Shown: one piece after another, positions 7,689 to 15,252 of the stretch
Layout: every line of letters starts with the position of its first letter
Numbering within the stretch: position 1 is the first letter of the stretch
Source: an uncultured Odoribacter sp.
GTDB taxonomy: Bacteria; Bacteroidota; Bacteroidia; Bacteroidales; Marinifilaceae
NCBI GenBank assembly: GCA_934725835.1
Contig: CAKVCR010000001.1
Span: 13,491 to 77,490 of the forward strand
Direction: 5' to 3'
DNA: 64,000 nucleotides
Notes under the pieces: generated by a model
Seen by the model: the letters and a program-made list of their open reading frames with translations, nothing else
Told to the model about the DNA's origin: nothing
Database searches by the model: none
Translations under genes and position numbers: made by a program

Positions 7689-7718
7689 ATAAAAAAGAGA
7701 ACCGCCGGAACGATCCTC
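7689..7718 (-). terminator. Intrinsic terminator
   Basis: On the minus strand, GAGGATCG and CGGTTCTC form an 8-bp stem (two G-U pairs) with a 6-nt loop and are followed by TTTTTTATT. Ends the operon that starts at 8712. Confidence 0.8.
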
Positions 7719-7730
7719 TAATTTTGACTT

Positions 7731-8003
7731 TTACGCAATTTTTGAAATTCCATTGATAATATTATCAAAATGGAACTTTTCGCCCGTTTCCACCTTCTCA
7801 AATTCCACACAAGACGCAAAACATCGAAAAGGTGTAAATATATCGCCGTGGTTCGTGTATGGGCTTCTAGATGTATTCCAGTCAATGCCTAAAACGCCAT
7901 TTTTGCGATATACCCGGAAAACCTTGTTATAGTTCCCCGTTTTGATTTCTTTGCTGCTGCATCCGTATAAATGCACTTTTACAAGATCATTTTCTTTTAA
8001 CAT
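7731..8003 (-). CDS. Hypothetical small protein, 90 aa
   Basis: ATG at 8003 (MLKENDLVKVHLYG), nine bases after GGGAGG. Beta-rich sequence with short strands and turns (KVFRVYRKNGVLGIDWNTSR) resembling a small barrel or SH3-like fold; this is only an impression. Last gene before the terminator at 7689-7718. Confidence 0.65.
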   Translation of the reverse strand: MLKENDLVKVHLYGCSSKEIKTGNYNKVFRVYRKNGVLGIDWNTSRSPYTNHGDIFTPFRCFASCVEFEKVETGEKFHFDNIINGISKIA

Positions 8004-8017
8004 TGCCACGCCTCCCG

Positions 8018-8188
8018 TTATTGCTCTAATCTCATTATTTCGTTGTCGTTCGCATCATATAAAAAATAGTCAAGACCTAAATAGTCATTTTCAAAATATT
8101 CTTGCATTCTCTTTCTTGCTTCCGACTCTGTACAATTTAACCGCTTTTCTTGCGTTCTTGCTCCGTCTGTTGCCTGAATTGTATACAT
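8018..8188 (-). CDS. Small protein, 56 aa
   Basis: Gene read from the gap between neighbours: GGGAG upstream, ATG at 8188, stop TAA at 8018. The protein starts MYTIQATDGARTQEKRL and has an acidic tail (LYDANDNEIMRLEQ). Its stop lies close to the ribosome site of the next gene and its start is next to the stop of the gene before, which fits a real operon member. Function unknown. Confidence 0.6.
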   Translation of the reverse strand: MYTIQATDGARTQEKRLNCTESEARKRMQEYFENDYLGLDYFLYDANDNEIMRLEQ

Positions 8189-8189
8189 G

Positions 8190-8291
8190 TTATTTTCTCC
8201 CTTGAATGGTTTTATATGCCATTTTAAAAGCTAATTTCTGAGGTAAAAACTTTTTATATTTCAAATAGATTTCGTTAAATTCCTGATACAT
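8190..8291 (-). CDS. Very small basic protein, 33 aa
   Basis: Thirty-three codons from ATG 8291 with GGAGG seven bases upstream; the stop codon abuts the start of the next gene. Basic and aromatic (YLKYKKFLPQKLAFK). The strong ribosome site and tight packing argue for translation, possibly to couple the genes around it. Confidence 0.5.
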   Translation of the reverse strand: MYQEFNEIYLKYKKFLPQKLAFKMAYKTIQGRK

Positions 8292-8303
8292 TGCACGCCC
8301 TCC

Positions 8304-8340
8304 AATTTATAGGGGCTTGCCATTTACAGCTTGCCCCATT
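8304..8340 (-). other. Hairpin between 8359 and 8291 genes
   Basis: GGGGC (8312-8316) and GCCCC (8333-8337) can pair around an internal region holding TTGCC and GCTTG. No T-run follows on the minus strand, so an mRNA-processing or attenuating role is as likely as termination. Confidence 0.3.
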
Positions 8341-8358
8341 TATTATAGTTTGTTTTTA

Positions 8359-8712
8359 CTAGATGAAAAACATTTCGCCGTTGATTTCTAATGCTATAGC
8401 GTCTTGCGTCATTTCTTTTTTAAGATCCTCGCATAAATCAATAACTTGATCCAGCTTGTTTCTTAAATCTTTTTCACTTGCATAAGCGAAAACCATTGTT
8501 GTTTTCTCTTTTACAAGTCCGACTGTTGGGCTTGTCCAGTAACCCAGGGCATCTGTTGAGGTTGCACCTCCGAAGCAATCAGATAAAAGCGTTGCTGCCT
8601 TGTCTACATATTTACTATTATCAATTTCTTCATTGATATTGATTGTTGCCGGTACATAAACCGTAACTTTACTACTCAGTGAAAACACGTTTTTCAGTCT
8701 TGCATTTGTCAT
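8359..8712 (-). CDS. Hypothetical conserved-looking protein, 117 aa
   Basis: ATG with GGAGG upstream; first gene after the promoter at 8764-8792; stop codon TAG. The sequence looks like a compact alpha/beta fold: VTVYVPATININ, then LLSDCFGGATSTDALGYW, then MVFAYASEKDLRNKLDQV. I have seen similar short proteins in phages and mobile elements of Gram-positive bacteria but cannot assign a function. Confidence 0.7.
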   Translation of the reverse strand: MTNARLKNVFSLSSKVTVYVPATININEEIDNSKYVDKAATLLSDCFGGATSTDALGYWTSPTVGLVKEKTTMVFAYASEKDLRNKLDQVIDLCEDLKKEMTQDAIALEINGEMFFI

Positions 8713-8763
8713 AACTTTTTACCTCCGATAATTTAAAGTTGTGTGTTGTTTGTTTATGTTTGC

Positions 8764-8792
8764 ATTATACATTTATTATTGCTTGTTGTCAA
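8764..8792 (-). promoter_or_regulatory. Early promoter, consensus
   Basis: On the minus strand, TTGACA (8787-8792) and TATAAT (8764-8769) with 17 bp between; leader with ACACACAACTTTAAA and GGAGG. Confidence 0.9.
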
Positions 8793-8934
8793 TACCTTTT
8801 TTGAAAATTCTTTTAAAAAATTTTCTTTCCCATTTTTCATGATCTTTTATGATCTTTTCCGCTGCCTTTTGGCGTTCCGTTGCTATTTCCGTAATCTGGT
8901 TTAATTTCTGGATCAATTCGTCATTCGATACCAT
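8776..8934 (-). CDS. Small basic helical protein, 52 aa
   Basis: ATG at 8934 after a G-rich stretch (GGGGCG). The protein is lysine-rich and helical (EIATERQKAAEKIIKDHEKW, then KFFKRIFKKG). Its last codons overlap the -35 element of the promoter at 8764-8792, which is unusual and lowers confidence. It would be the second gene after the promoter at 9254-9282. Confidence 0.45.
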   Translation of the reverse strand: MVSNDELIQKLNQITEIATERQKAAEKIIKDHEKWERKFFKRIFKKGIDNKQ

Positions 8935-8968
8935 AATAACGCCCCACTTTCAAATTATTTTATAGTGT

Positions 8969-8986
8969 GCCGGGAGCAATCCCGGC
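8969..8986 (-). other. GC-rich hairpin
   Basis: GCCGGGA (8969-8975) and TCCCGGC (8980-8986) form a perfect 7-bp stem with a 4-nt loop just after the 8996-9205 gene. On the minus strand no T-run follows, so it may be an RNA stabiliser rather than a terminator. Confidence 0.4.
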
Positions 8987-8995
8987 TTTATGCTT

Positions 8996-9205
8996 TTATG
9001 CTTCCATCTGGTAGCCACTGGCAAAGAATACTTCTCTTGTTTCCCAATCAAAAACTTTTGTTCTTTTTGGTTCGCATCTTCTTTCGTTAAATCTTCCGGC
9101 GTGCTGGATTTCAACGTATGTAACAAATTTCGCTGTTCTTTTGATTATTTCAAATTCAATTGAATCAGTCTCTTTATATCTTTTCCCTACCTCAAATTTT
9201 CTCAT
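8996..9205 (-). CDS. Hypothetical small basic protein, 69 aa
   Basis: ATG at 9205 after a GGAGG-type site. Beta-rich and basic (FEVGKRYKETDSIEFEIIKR), with KFVTYVEIQ and a final FASGYQMEA. First gene after the promoter at 9254-9282. A nucleic-acid-binding barrel is possible from the charge pattern; not shown. Confidence 0.65.
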   Translation of the reverse strand: MRKFEVGKRYKETDSIEFEIIKRTAKFVTYVEIQHAGRFNERRCEPKRTKVFDWETREVFFASGYQMEA

Positions 9206-9253
9206 CTTTTCTACCTCCGAATTTTTTAAGTTGTGTTTGCTTTGTTTAATTGT

Positions 9254-9282
9254 ATATTACATTATTATTGTTTGTTTGTCAA
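9254..9282 (-). promoter_or_regulatory. Early promoter, 17-bp spacer class
   Basis: On the minus strand, TTGACA (9277-9282) and TAATAT (9254-9259) with 17 bp between; leader with GCAAACACAACTTAAAA and GGAGG. Confidence 0.8.
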
Positions 9283-9312
9283 GCACTTTTTAAATTTATT
9301 TTCGTTTGTTTA

Positions 9313-9344
9313 TAAAAATAAAAAAGGGATCTTTTTTGATCCCT
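9313..9344 (-). terminator. Intrinsic terminator
   Basis: On the minus strand, AGGGATC and GATCCCT form a 7-bp stem with an A-rich loop, followed by TTTTTATTTTT. Ends the J-domain gene. Confidence 0.9.
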
Positions 9345-9353
9345 CTTTTACTG

Positions 9354-9827
9354 TTATGCGATTCTGTCAGCATGTCTTTTTTCTATTTCTTCTGATCCGT
9401 AAAGGTTGCGCAATTCGTCCATGCTTAAAGCCCTTTTAGATTTTTTATAATATCTTTCGCCAGCGTGCCAGCTCCACGCTTTTTTCTTTCCGCAATATTT
9501 AAAACCGGCAGCCTTTAAAAGTTCTTTTACATTGTATGTATTACCAGTAACCCAGATCCAGCAACCTATAATTTCAATTTTAACATCTTCTAAGTTGATG
9601 ATCTTGTTCAATGCATCACGGAAAAGCTCATCTTTTGCCTGGTCATATTTCCAAGCGTTTTCATTTTCGTCTGCATTTTTCAAGTTGTTCAATGCTGTTT
9701 CATATTCTACATTGATAACTTTTATAGCATCCTCAGAACCGCCGTTATCTGGATGATTCTGTTTTACTAATCTTTTATACTCTTTTCTTAACTCTTCCAG
9801 TGTTTTACAATTATTGAAATACTTCAT
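9354..9827 (-). CDS. J-domain (DnaJ-like) protein, 157 aa
   Basis: The N-terminal 55 residues form a J-domain: a helix (LEELRKEYKRLVKQ), the diagnostic HPD motif (NHPDNGGS, about residues 24-31) and a following helix (DAIKVINVEYETALNNL). J-domains stimulate the ATPase of DnaK/Hsp70. The C-terminal 80 residues have IGCWIWVTGNTYNVKELLKAAG and KKAWSWHAGERY, a block that recurs in J-domain proteins of phages and mobile elements; its function is not known to me. No zinc fingers or G/F region, so this is a class III type J-protein. Single-gene operon with its own promoter and terminator; likely recruits host DnaK. Confidence 0.85.
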   Translation of the reverse strand: MKYFNNCKTLEELRKEYKRLVKQNHPDNGGSEDAIKVINVEYETALNNLKNADENENAWKYDQAKDELFRDALNKIINLEDVKIEIIGCWIWVTGNTYNVKELLKAAGFKYCGKKKAWSWHAGERYYKKSKRALSMDELRNLYGSEEIEKRHADRIA

Positions 9828-9881
9828 AACATTTACCTCCGTATGTGTTTATGTTTTTAAGTTGTGTTTGTTTGTACTTGT

Positions 9882-9910
9882 ATATTATCATGCAATAATA
9901 AAGTTGTCAA
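9882..9910 (-). promoter_or_regulatory. Early promoter, 17-bp spacer class
   Basis: On the minus strand, TTGACA (9905-9910) and TAATAT (9882-9887) with 17 bp between; leader with ACAAACAAACACAACTTAAAA and GGAGG. Drives the J-domain gene. Confidence 0.8.
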
Positions 9911-9958
9911 GTCTTTTTGTAAATATTTTTATTTTGGTTTGTTTATAAATTTGCGTAA

Positions 9959-9987
9959 TAAAAAAGATCCAGGTTTTGCCCTGAATC
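9959..9987 (-). terminator. Intrinsic terminator
   Basis: On the minus strand, GATTCAGG and CCTGGATC form an 8-bp stem with one G-U pair and a 6-nt loop, followed by TTTTTTATT. Ends the single-gene operon 10314-10021. Confidence 0.85.
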
Positions 9988-10020
9988 CCTTTTATATTTT
10001 CGCCGTTTATTATCGTTTTA

Positions 10021-10314
10021 TTAAAGGACTACTAAACCGCCTTGACGTTCTGTGATATTCATTTCATACATCATAGCAAGAACCCGTGATCCTTCTGTCA
10101 TATCATAGCCCATAACCTCAATGCATCTCTCTTCTGATACGGTACTAATTCCAGTGCGGTCTGCTGATCCGTTGAAATATTCACATAAAATTTTATAACC
10201 CATGCTTGCAGCCTCTTTATAGTGTTTAACTCCATCCTGATATACTTTATAGGCTTCATCATCATGACCGAATCTTTTAACTGTTTCCTCTGCGATAATT
10301 TCAAAAATACTCAT
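10021..10314 (-). CDS. Hypothetical protein, 97 aa
   Basis: ATG with GGAGG upstream, closest early gene to the divergence region and so possibly the first made. Helical first half (MSIFEIIAEETVKRFGHDDE), then EAASMGYKILCEYFNGS. A small fold with one or two acidic patches. No family recognised. Confidence 0.7.
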   Translation of the reverse strand: MSIFEIIAEETVKRFGHDDEAYKVYQDGVKHYKEAASMGYKILCEYFNGSADRTGISTVSEERCIEVMGYDMTEGSRVLAMMYEMNITERQGGLVVL

Positions 10315-10356
10315 TTTGTTTTCCTCCGTTTTGTTGTGTTTGTTTGTTGTGACTGT

Positions 10357-10385
10357 ATATTAACACGCAATAATAAATGTGTCAA
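10357..10385 (-). promoter_or_regulatory. Early promoter, 17-bp spacer class
   Basis: On the minus strand, TTGACA (10380-10385) and TAATAT (10357-10362) with 17 bp between; leader with ACAAACAAACACAAC and GGAGG. Outermost of the eight cassettes. Confidence 0.8.
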
Positions 10386-10960
10386 GTGTTTTTTAAAAGT
10401 TTTTCGTGAGGTCTGGATCATGTGAGGTTGTAGCATGTAGATTTTACCGCCACTATACCAGTATATCTATACACTATATCTAGTACATACATACAAGATA
10501 TATAGATACATATATACAATATATAGTATAGTAATATAGATAATAGATAGTAGATATATAGTATATATAATATAATAATATAACTATAACATTAGAGATA
10601 TAAAGAGAATATAAAATAGTTAAATATTAAAGTATAGGTATATAATATTTATTCAATCTATTCAAGATAAATATATTATTGTGTATTTTATATTCTAAAT
10701 TTCGCCCCACTCCGTCAACACAAAAACAGATCACAATATTTTTATAGCTGAATTTGTAGCCGTTGCATGAAAAAGAGAAAAAGCAGCAAGGAAAAGCAGG
10801 GAAAAGGGGATAAATTTTAATAGTCAAGCCTTTTTCTAAATTTTTTCTTTTGCTTCCGAACTCTGTAATTCTTCCGGCTTCCGATTTTTCCGGGTTTCAC
10901 TGGCAATTTTTCCGGGCGATTTCTGGCGATAAAATCCGGGTTTTGTGTGCTGATCCTTGC

Positions 10961-10991
10961 GAATATTACTTAACCTCAAAAAGTAATATTC
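10961..10991. repeat. Perfect inverted repeat, 11-bp arms
   Basis: GAATATTACTT (10961-10971) and AAGTAATATTC (10981-10991) with a 9-nt loop. Could be a protein-binding site or an RNA hairpin in the divergence region. Confidence 0.7.
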
Positions 10992-11203
10992 AACGGGTAG
11001 CCTAAAAACCGCTATTAGTGCCGTTTTCAGTCAATTATTTTATGTCAGAACGTACCAGGGGGGGTATATTTACATTTTCGCAGTGATTATCGAACACTTG
11101 TTCTGGTGTCGGGGGTTATCTCAGTCTACCCCCTCTTTTCCCCTCTCCGAACTCGTAACCAACCTCGACAACTTTAGCTCCCTTTGCTGATTTCCGACTT
11201 TTT

Positions 11204-11243
11204 CACTATTATAAAAATATTCAATTTTAAGCCTATAATAGTG
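11204..11243. repeat. Perfect inverted repeat, 9-bp arms
   Basis: CACTATTAT (11204-11212) and ATAATAGTG (11235-11243) with 22 nt between, in the same non-coding region. Confidence 0.65.
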
Positions 11244-11661
11244 ATATAATCCTTTGAAATCCCCATAAATCAAGGTTTCTTCCGAACTGATTAAAAATGT
11301 GGCTTTTACCTATCATTTTTGCCCCATAGATTCAAGAACCAACCAAAAAGAAAATTATGCCAAAATAAGCTATTTATCGGCGTTCCAGCTCTTTTCGACC
11401 TCGATGCTCTACCGAACTCACCAAAAAGTGCAATCTGAAGACCGAATCTCCGTTATGTTATGGCGAAAATTAAAAATTAAATATGTCCCATAATTGTCTA
11501 TACTAACGTATAGCCAATTATATAAATATTTATATATCTCTTTATTATTTATATATAATATAATAATAATATAAATATATATAATATATATAAATATAAA
11601 TAACGCCACGATTTAAGTTTTTCTTTGTTGGTTGGTTTTTATAATTAAACCATAATAAATG

Positions 11662-11689
11662 TTGACAATATTTGAATTAGTGGTATAAT
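11662..11689 (+). promoter_or_regulatory. Main forward promoter of the polymerase operon
   Basis: TTGACA (11662-11667) and TATAAT (11684-11689), 16 bp apart, close to a perfect sigma-A promoter. Shares TAGTGGTATAATC with the minus-strand promoter at 2394-2421. It faces the genes around the DFDGD protein. Confidence 0.88.
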
Positions 11690-11790
11690 CAGTGTAGGAA
11701 CGAATATAGTTGGATTTTGTGGAGAAAAGGATTGATCCAATTATTTTCGTTTTCTATAATCAGACAATAATAAATGGAGAACACAGTAAT

Positions 11791-12180
11791 ATGGTTAGTG
11801 CAAATTCAGATGTTTTAAATTATTTTTGGCTACCGAAGAATTGCTATAACACATGTGTATCTGGGGCAAATGCTAACACGATTGAAGAATATCATTCAGA
11901 TCCACATACCAGAAGTAGTCAAGAATATTTTTATGATATCACCTTGCCAAAACTCAGACGAAGTACAACACCATATCCTGCCAATCAGAAATATCTCAAG
12001 AAGTCCAGAAAATATGCTCTTGGATTTCGGGATGTTGTGAATGATGCGTTACGTGAAGTGTATAACGGTGCAAAAGGATATGTATTTACAATTGAGCAGC
12101 TTACGGAAATTGTTAAGTTTGTTCCAGATGTGAATGTTGTAAAGAGTAATGGGATTTTTTATGTGAGCAAGGAGAAATAA
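11791..12180 (+). CDS. Hypothetical protein, 129 aa
   Basis: First gene after the forward promoter. ATG at 11791 follows GGAGA; an in-frame TTG at 11710 would add 27 residues and has no better site, so the start is uncertain. Contains CYNTCVSGANANTIEEYHSD and a basic middle (KLRRSTTPYPANQKYLKKSRKY by position 60-82). The C-terminal part resembles a small helical or winged fold (FTIEQLTEIVKFVPDVNVVK). A role in controlling the operon is conceivable; nothing proves it. Confidence 0.6.
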   Translation: MVSANSDVLNYFWLPKNCYNTCVSGANANTIEEYHSDPHTRSSQEYFYDITLPKLRRSTTPYPANQKYLKKSRKYALGFRDVVNDALREVYNGAKGYVFTIEQLTEIVKFVPDVNVVKSNGIFYVSKEK

Positions 12181-12184
12181 GAAA

Positions 12185-12436
12185 ATGAATCAGGACAAAG
12201 TATATGACAAGACACTCTACGACAACCTTGATTATGAAAGGGATAAAATTCGTAGAATTGAAAATCAAGTGAAAGCCAAACCAACCGAAAAAGATTTGAA
12301 GATAGCGATATCTGTTCTGAAGGATTTTGGCATTACTGCTACCATATCCGATATTCCAGATGTGAAATCTGTATATGAATTGGAGAAATGGAAAGCAAGA
12401 CTGATAAAAGATAGACTGGACAGGGAGGACAAATGA
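12185..12436 (+). CDS. Hypothetical small helical protein, 83 aa
   Basis: Starts five bases after the previous stop and ends in an ATGA overlap with the polymerase gene, so the two are translationally coupled. Highly charged helix-rich sequence (LYDNLDYERDKIRRIENQVK, then VYELEKWKARLIKDRLD). Being coupled to the large enzyme suggests it acts with it, for example as an accessory subunit; that is inference. Confidence 0.7.
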   Translation: MNQDKVYDKTLYDNLDYERDKIRRIENQVKAKPTEKDLKIAISVLKDFGITATISDIPDVKSVYELEKWKARLIKDRLDREDK

Positions 12437-15252
12437 AAAAATTACAACAATTTTATATCATGAAATTCTCTTCCACTAGATTAGATAAGTTTGGATATCA
12501 CTTAAAGAGGATTCTTGGTAATTCGGGATATCATATTCGTGATATTCGGCAAAATGGTGAATTGATTGCTCTGGCAGATAACCAGGCATTGAGAACTATT
12601 AGAAATATACGGTATGAGCGTAACCCTAATATAATGCGGTATGATCCGGCTATATTAAGTGACCTATACGCCCAAAAGAAAAATTTAAAAAAGCAATTTA
12701 ATGATTATGCGAAACGGCAAATCTCAATAATCAACGGTAAGATTGATGAAATGCTATTCATTCCAGAATATGTTTCTGTTGTCATTGATGATATTTCTCA
12801 TTACAGAAAAATCATTCGTGATGGATTATATATAAATGGATTTAAGTATGTTCGCCTCATGTGTAGTGCCGGACAAGCGAGAGTAAATACTGTAATCTTA
12901 ATTCGTGAAGATTTTGATGCAGAGTTAAAGAAAAGATTACGTTGTGGGGCAAAAAGCGTCAAAATAACGAAAAACAAATACAATGCTTATTTTGCTCTCT
13001 CATCTTCCGCAACCTACACAATTCCACACCCGAATGTTTATCTCATTGATGACTGCGAAATCGAAATGGAAAAGAAAGTTGATTGGATTTCAAAGATTCC
13101 AAAAGAAGAAAAAAACACTATTGCAAATAATGAGCGAGTTTCCGAAGAGATAAAAACTCTGCCGTTTAATTTATTCGATGGATGTGGTGCTGTTTCTGTG
13201 GAATTCGCAAAGCGTGTAGCCGATGAACTGGAATTAGATTATATCCCATCTGCATTCTGTGTAAGATGTGCATATGTAAAAGGTATGGTGTTCGTTGTTG
13301 ATTTCAAACAGTACGCTGCAGAATGTGGGATTACAGAAATGAAAGATCTGTATGGAAATCTGGTAGATATAACTAAAACAGATATGATCCTTACAAAGTC
13401 ACAGTTTAAATTATGGAATGCTTATGATTCAATTCAAGAATATGATAGATTATGTGAAGAAAATGGTTTCTTGTGGGGAGTTACAAAAGTTACTCCTAAA
13501 ACAGACGATAATTGTTTTCGTTCCAATTATCAATTCTGTCAGGCTATTGATCTCACAAATGATGATGACGTAGCTGAGTTATGTAATCCTACTGTAAAGT
13601 GGCTGAATGGTATTTCGATTGACGATCCAAACCAGGCGATATTATTTTTGCTTGGAAAACTATGTGATAAAGATGATATTGATTTTAACAACATTTTTGA
13701 CTTGACAAGTGACAATGTTGCGAAAGCACTGATTGTTAATCCAGAAATGATTAGCGAAGAATATATAAAATCAAATATCATAATGAGCATAAATAAAAAA
13801 ATCAGAGAAACTTATTTAGGAAAACTTATTCTGGACGGTAATTTTAGTGTAATGATTCCAGATATGTATGCATTTATGCAGCACGCATTTGGTCATACAG
13901 TTACTGGTGCATTAAAAGAATTTGAGCATTACTCTTACTTTTGGAACAAACGTGGAAAAACTGATGTTGTTGCTATGAGATCACCTCTTACATGGCGTTC
14001 AGAAGTGAATAAACTCAACTTGAAGAACAATGAATTAACAGAAAAATGGTTCAAATATCTGACAAGTGGCATTGTTTATAATGTTTGGGGTTGTGACTGC
14101 ATAATTCATGCAGATTCCGATTTTGACGGAGATATTGTAGCCACTACTGATAATCCAGTGTTCTTACGCTGCCGTTACGACAATCTTCCAATTACATACT
14201 CAAAATCTACTGTAGATAAAGAGTACATTTCAGAAGATGAACTGTACAAAGCAGACATTCAATCATTCGATAGTACAATTGGTCGTATTACGAATATTTC
14301 AACTGCATTCTATGAGATTTTGGCACGCTATGAGGGTGATATTACATTCAAGCGTGAGCAAGATGAGATTTTGGAACGCCTCAAACTTATCAGAAAGTCT
14401 CAGGGAGATTCGATTGATAAGGCGAAGGGAATAAAAATTGAGCCAATGCCTAAACATTGGACAAGAAAGATTTCTAAAAAGCCAGACGATGTGGAAGATA
14501 TTGACTTTGAGTTTTATAATTCAATAGTTGCAGACAAGAAACCTTACTTCTTCCGTTATCTTTACAGCTCTGAGAACTCTAAGTATCTTAAATACCTGGA
14601 TAAAGAGAACGATGTGTGCATGATGTTGTTCCAAAAATCAATTTATGACATTCTGGATTCTGCGCCGGAAGATCTTACTGACGCTGAGAGGGATTATCTA
14701 ATTGATAAATTTTACCCTTATTCGCCATTGATTGATTATAATGGCAGGATGAATAAGATTTGTCACTATATGGAGAAGCATTTAAGTGAAATAAAAAGAA
14801 AAAGACATATGAAAACGCCGGAACATTTGGTCAAGTCAATGTATTCTGGCACTAATTTGAACTTTGCTGAAGAAGATATTGAGTACATGAACGCTCAATA
14901 CCTGGACTACAAAGCACAAAAAGACAGTTTAAGAGTAAAACGCAAGAGTGATTATACTCACAGTGTCTCTCAGACATCGGAATTTATCAAATATCCACTT
15001 GCCATCAGAGACAGAATTACAGATAAGTTTATCGGTGATGTGCAATATGCTTGCGATTTGGCAATCTATGTATGCTATGAGCTGCATCCTAGCCGTACAA
15101 AAGACTTCTGTTGGAGTATTTTTGGCAACCAGATTGTAGAAAACTTGAAAAAGAACTCTACTGTCACACCAAAAATGCCAGTTTTGGATGAAAAAAACGG
15201 CACAATATCATATCTCGGTAAAAAATATAGCGTTGTGGAGGTAAATGTATGA
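12433..15252 (+). CDS. Putative two-barrel (DFDGD) RNA polymerase, 939 aa
   Basis: The key evidence is DSDFDGD at residues 561-567, preceded by a conserved-looking Arg-Pro block (MRSPLTW, about 40 residues upstream) and a hydrophobic strand (CDCIIHA). This order and the D-x-D-G-D signature are known from the catalytic double-psi barrel of the RNA polymerase beta-prime subunit, from QDE-1-type RNA polymerases, and from single-chain phage enzymes such as YonO of SPbeta and the crAss-like phage polymerase. The three Asp residues would hold the catalytic Mg. Length 939 aa is close to single-chain members. The rest has no similarity I can see. It is the third gene of an operon from 11662, with ATGA overlaps on both sides. 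Likely transcribes later phage genes. Identification rests on one motif plus context; a primase or topoisomerase-like fold is less likely. Confidence 0.72.
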   Translation: MKKLQQFYIMKFSSTRLDKFGYHLKRILGNSGYHIRDIRQNGELIALADNQALRTIRNIRYERNPNIMRYDPAILSDLYAQKKNLKKQFNDYAKRQISIINGKIDEMLFIPEYVSVVIDDISHYRKIIRDGLYINGFKYVRLMCSAGQARVNTVILIREDFDAELKKRLRCGAKSVKITKNKYNAYFALSSSATYTIPHPNVYLIDDCEIEMEKKVDWISKIPKEEKNTIANNERVSEEIKTLPFNLFDGCGAVSVEFAKRVADELELDYIPSAFCVRCAYVKGMVFVVDFKQYAAECGITEMKDLYGNLVDITKTDMILTKSQFKLWNAYDSIQEYDRLCEENGFLWGVTKVTPKTDDNCFRSNYQFCQAIDLTNDDDVAELCNPTVKWLNGISIDDPNQAILFLLGKLCDKDDIDFNNIFDLTSDNVAKALIVNPEMISEEYIKSNIIMSINKKIRETYLGKLILDGNFSVMIPDMYAFMQHAFGHTVTGALKEFEHYSYFWNKRGKTDVVAMRSPLTWRSEVNKLNLKNNELTEKWFKYLTSGIVYNVWGCDCIIHADSDFDGDIVATTDNPVFLRCRYDNLPITYSKSTVDKEYISEDELYKADIQSFDSTIGRITNISTAFYEILARYEGDITFKREQDEILERLKLIRKSQGDSIDKAKGIKIEPMPKHWTRKISKKPDDVEDIDFEFYNSIVADKKPYFFRYLYSSENSKYLKYLDKENDVCMMLFQKSIYDILDSAPEDLTDAERDYLIDKFYPYSPLIDYNGRMNKICHYMEKHLSEIKRKRHMKTPEHLVKSMYSGTNLNFAEEDIEYMNAQYLDYKAQKDSLRVKRKSDYTHSVSQTSEFIKYPLAIRDRITDKFIGDVQYACDLAIYVCYELHPSRTKDFCWSIFGNQIVENLKKNSTVTPKMPVLDEKNGTISYLGKKYSVVEVNV

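Larger units (their letters stand above)
10386..11661. other. Non-coding divergence region; possible origin or control region
   Basis: About 1.28 kb with no credible gene. 10,440-10,680 and 11,510-11,610 are nearly pure A/T low-complexity DNA (runs of ATAGATA and ATATATA). Between them the DNA is normal in composition and holds inverted repeats, TTTTTCCGGG-type repeats near 10,880-10,940, four CCGAACT copies (10856, 11147, 11282, 11412), and the C-rich stretch 11,120-11,190. Early minus-strand and later plus-strand genes diverge from here. Replication origin, small RNA genes or a regulatory hub would all fit; nothing decides between them. Confidence 0.5.

Noticed and set aside
10627..10827. 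Minus-strand 66-aa ORF
   Set aside because: Spans AT-rich low-complexity DNA with no ribosome site; composition unlike the neighbouring genes.
11418..11609. Minus-strand 63-aa ORF rich in Ile and Tyr
   Set aside because: It is translation of an ATATATA low-complexity tract.
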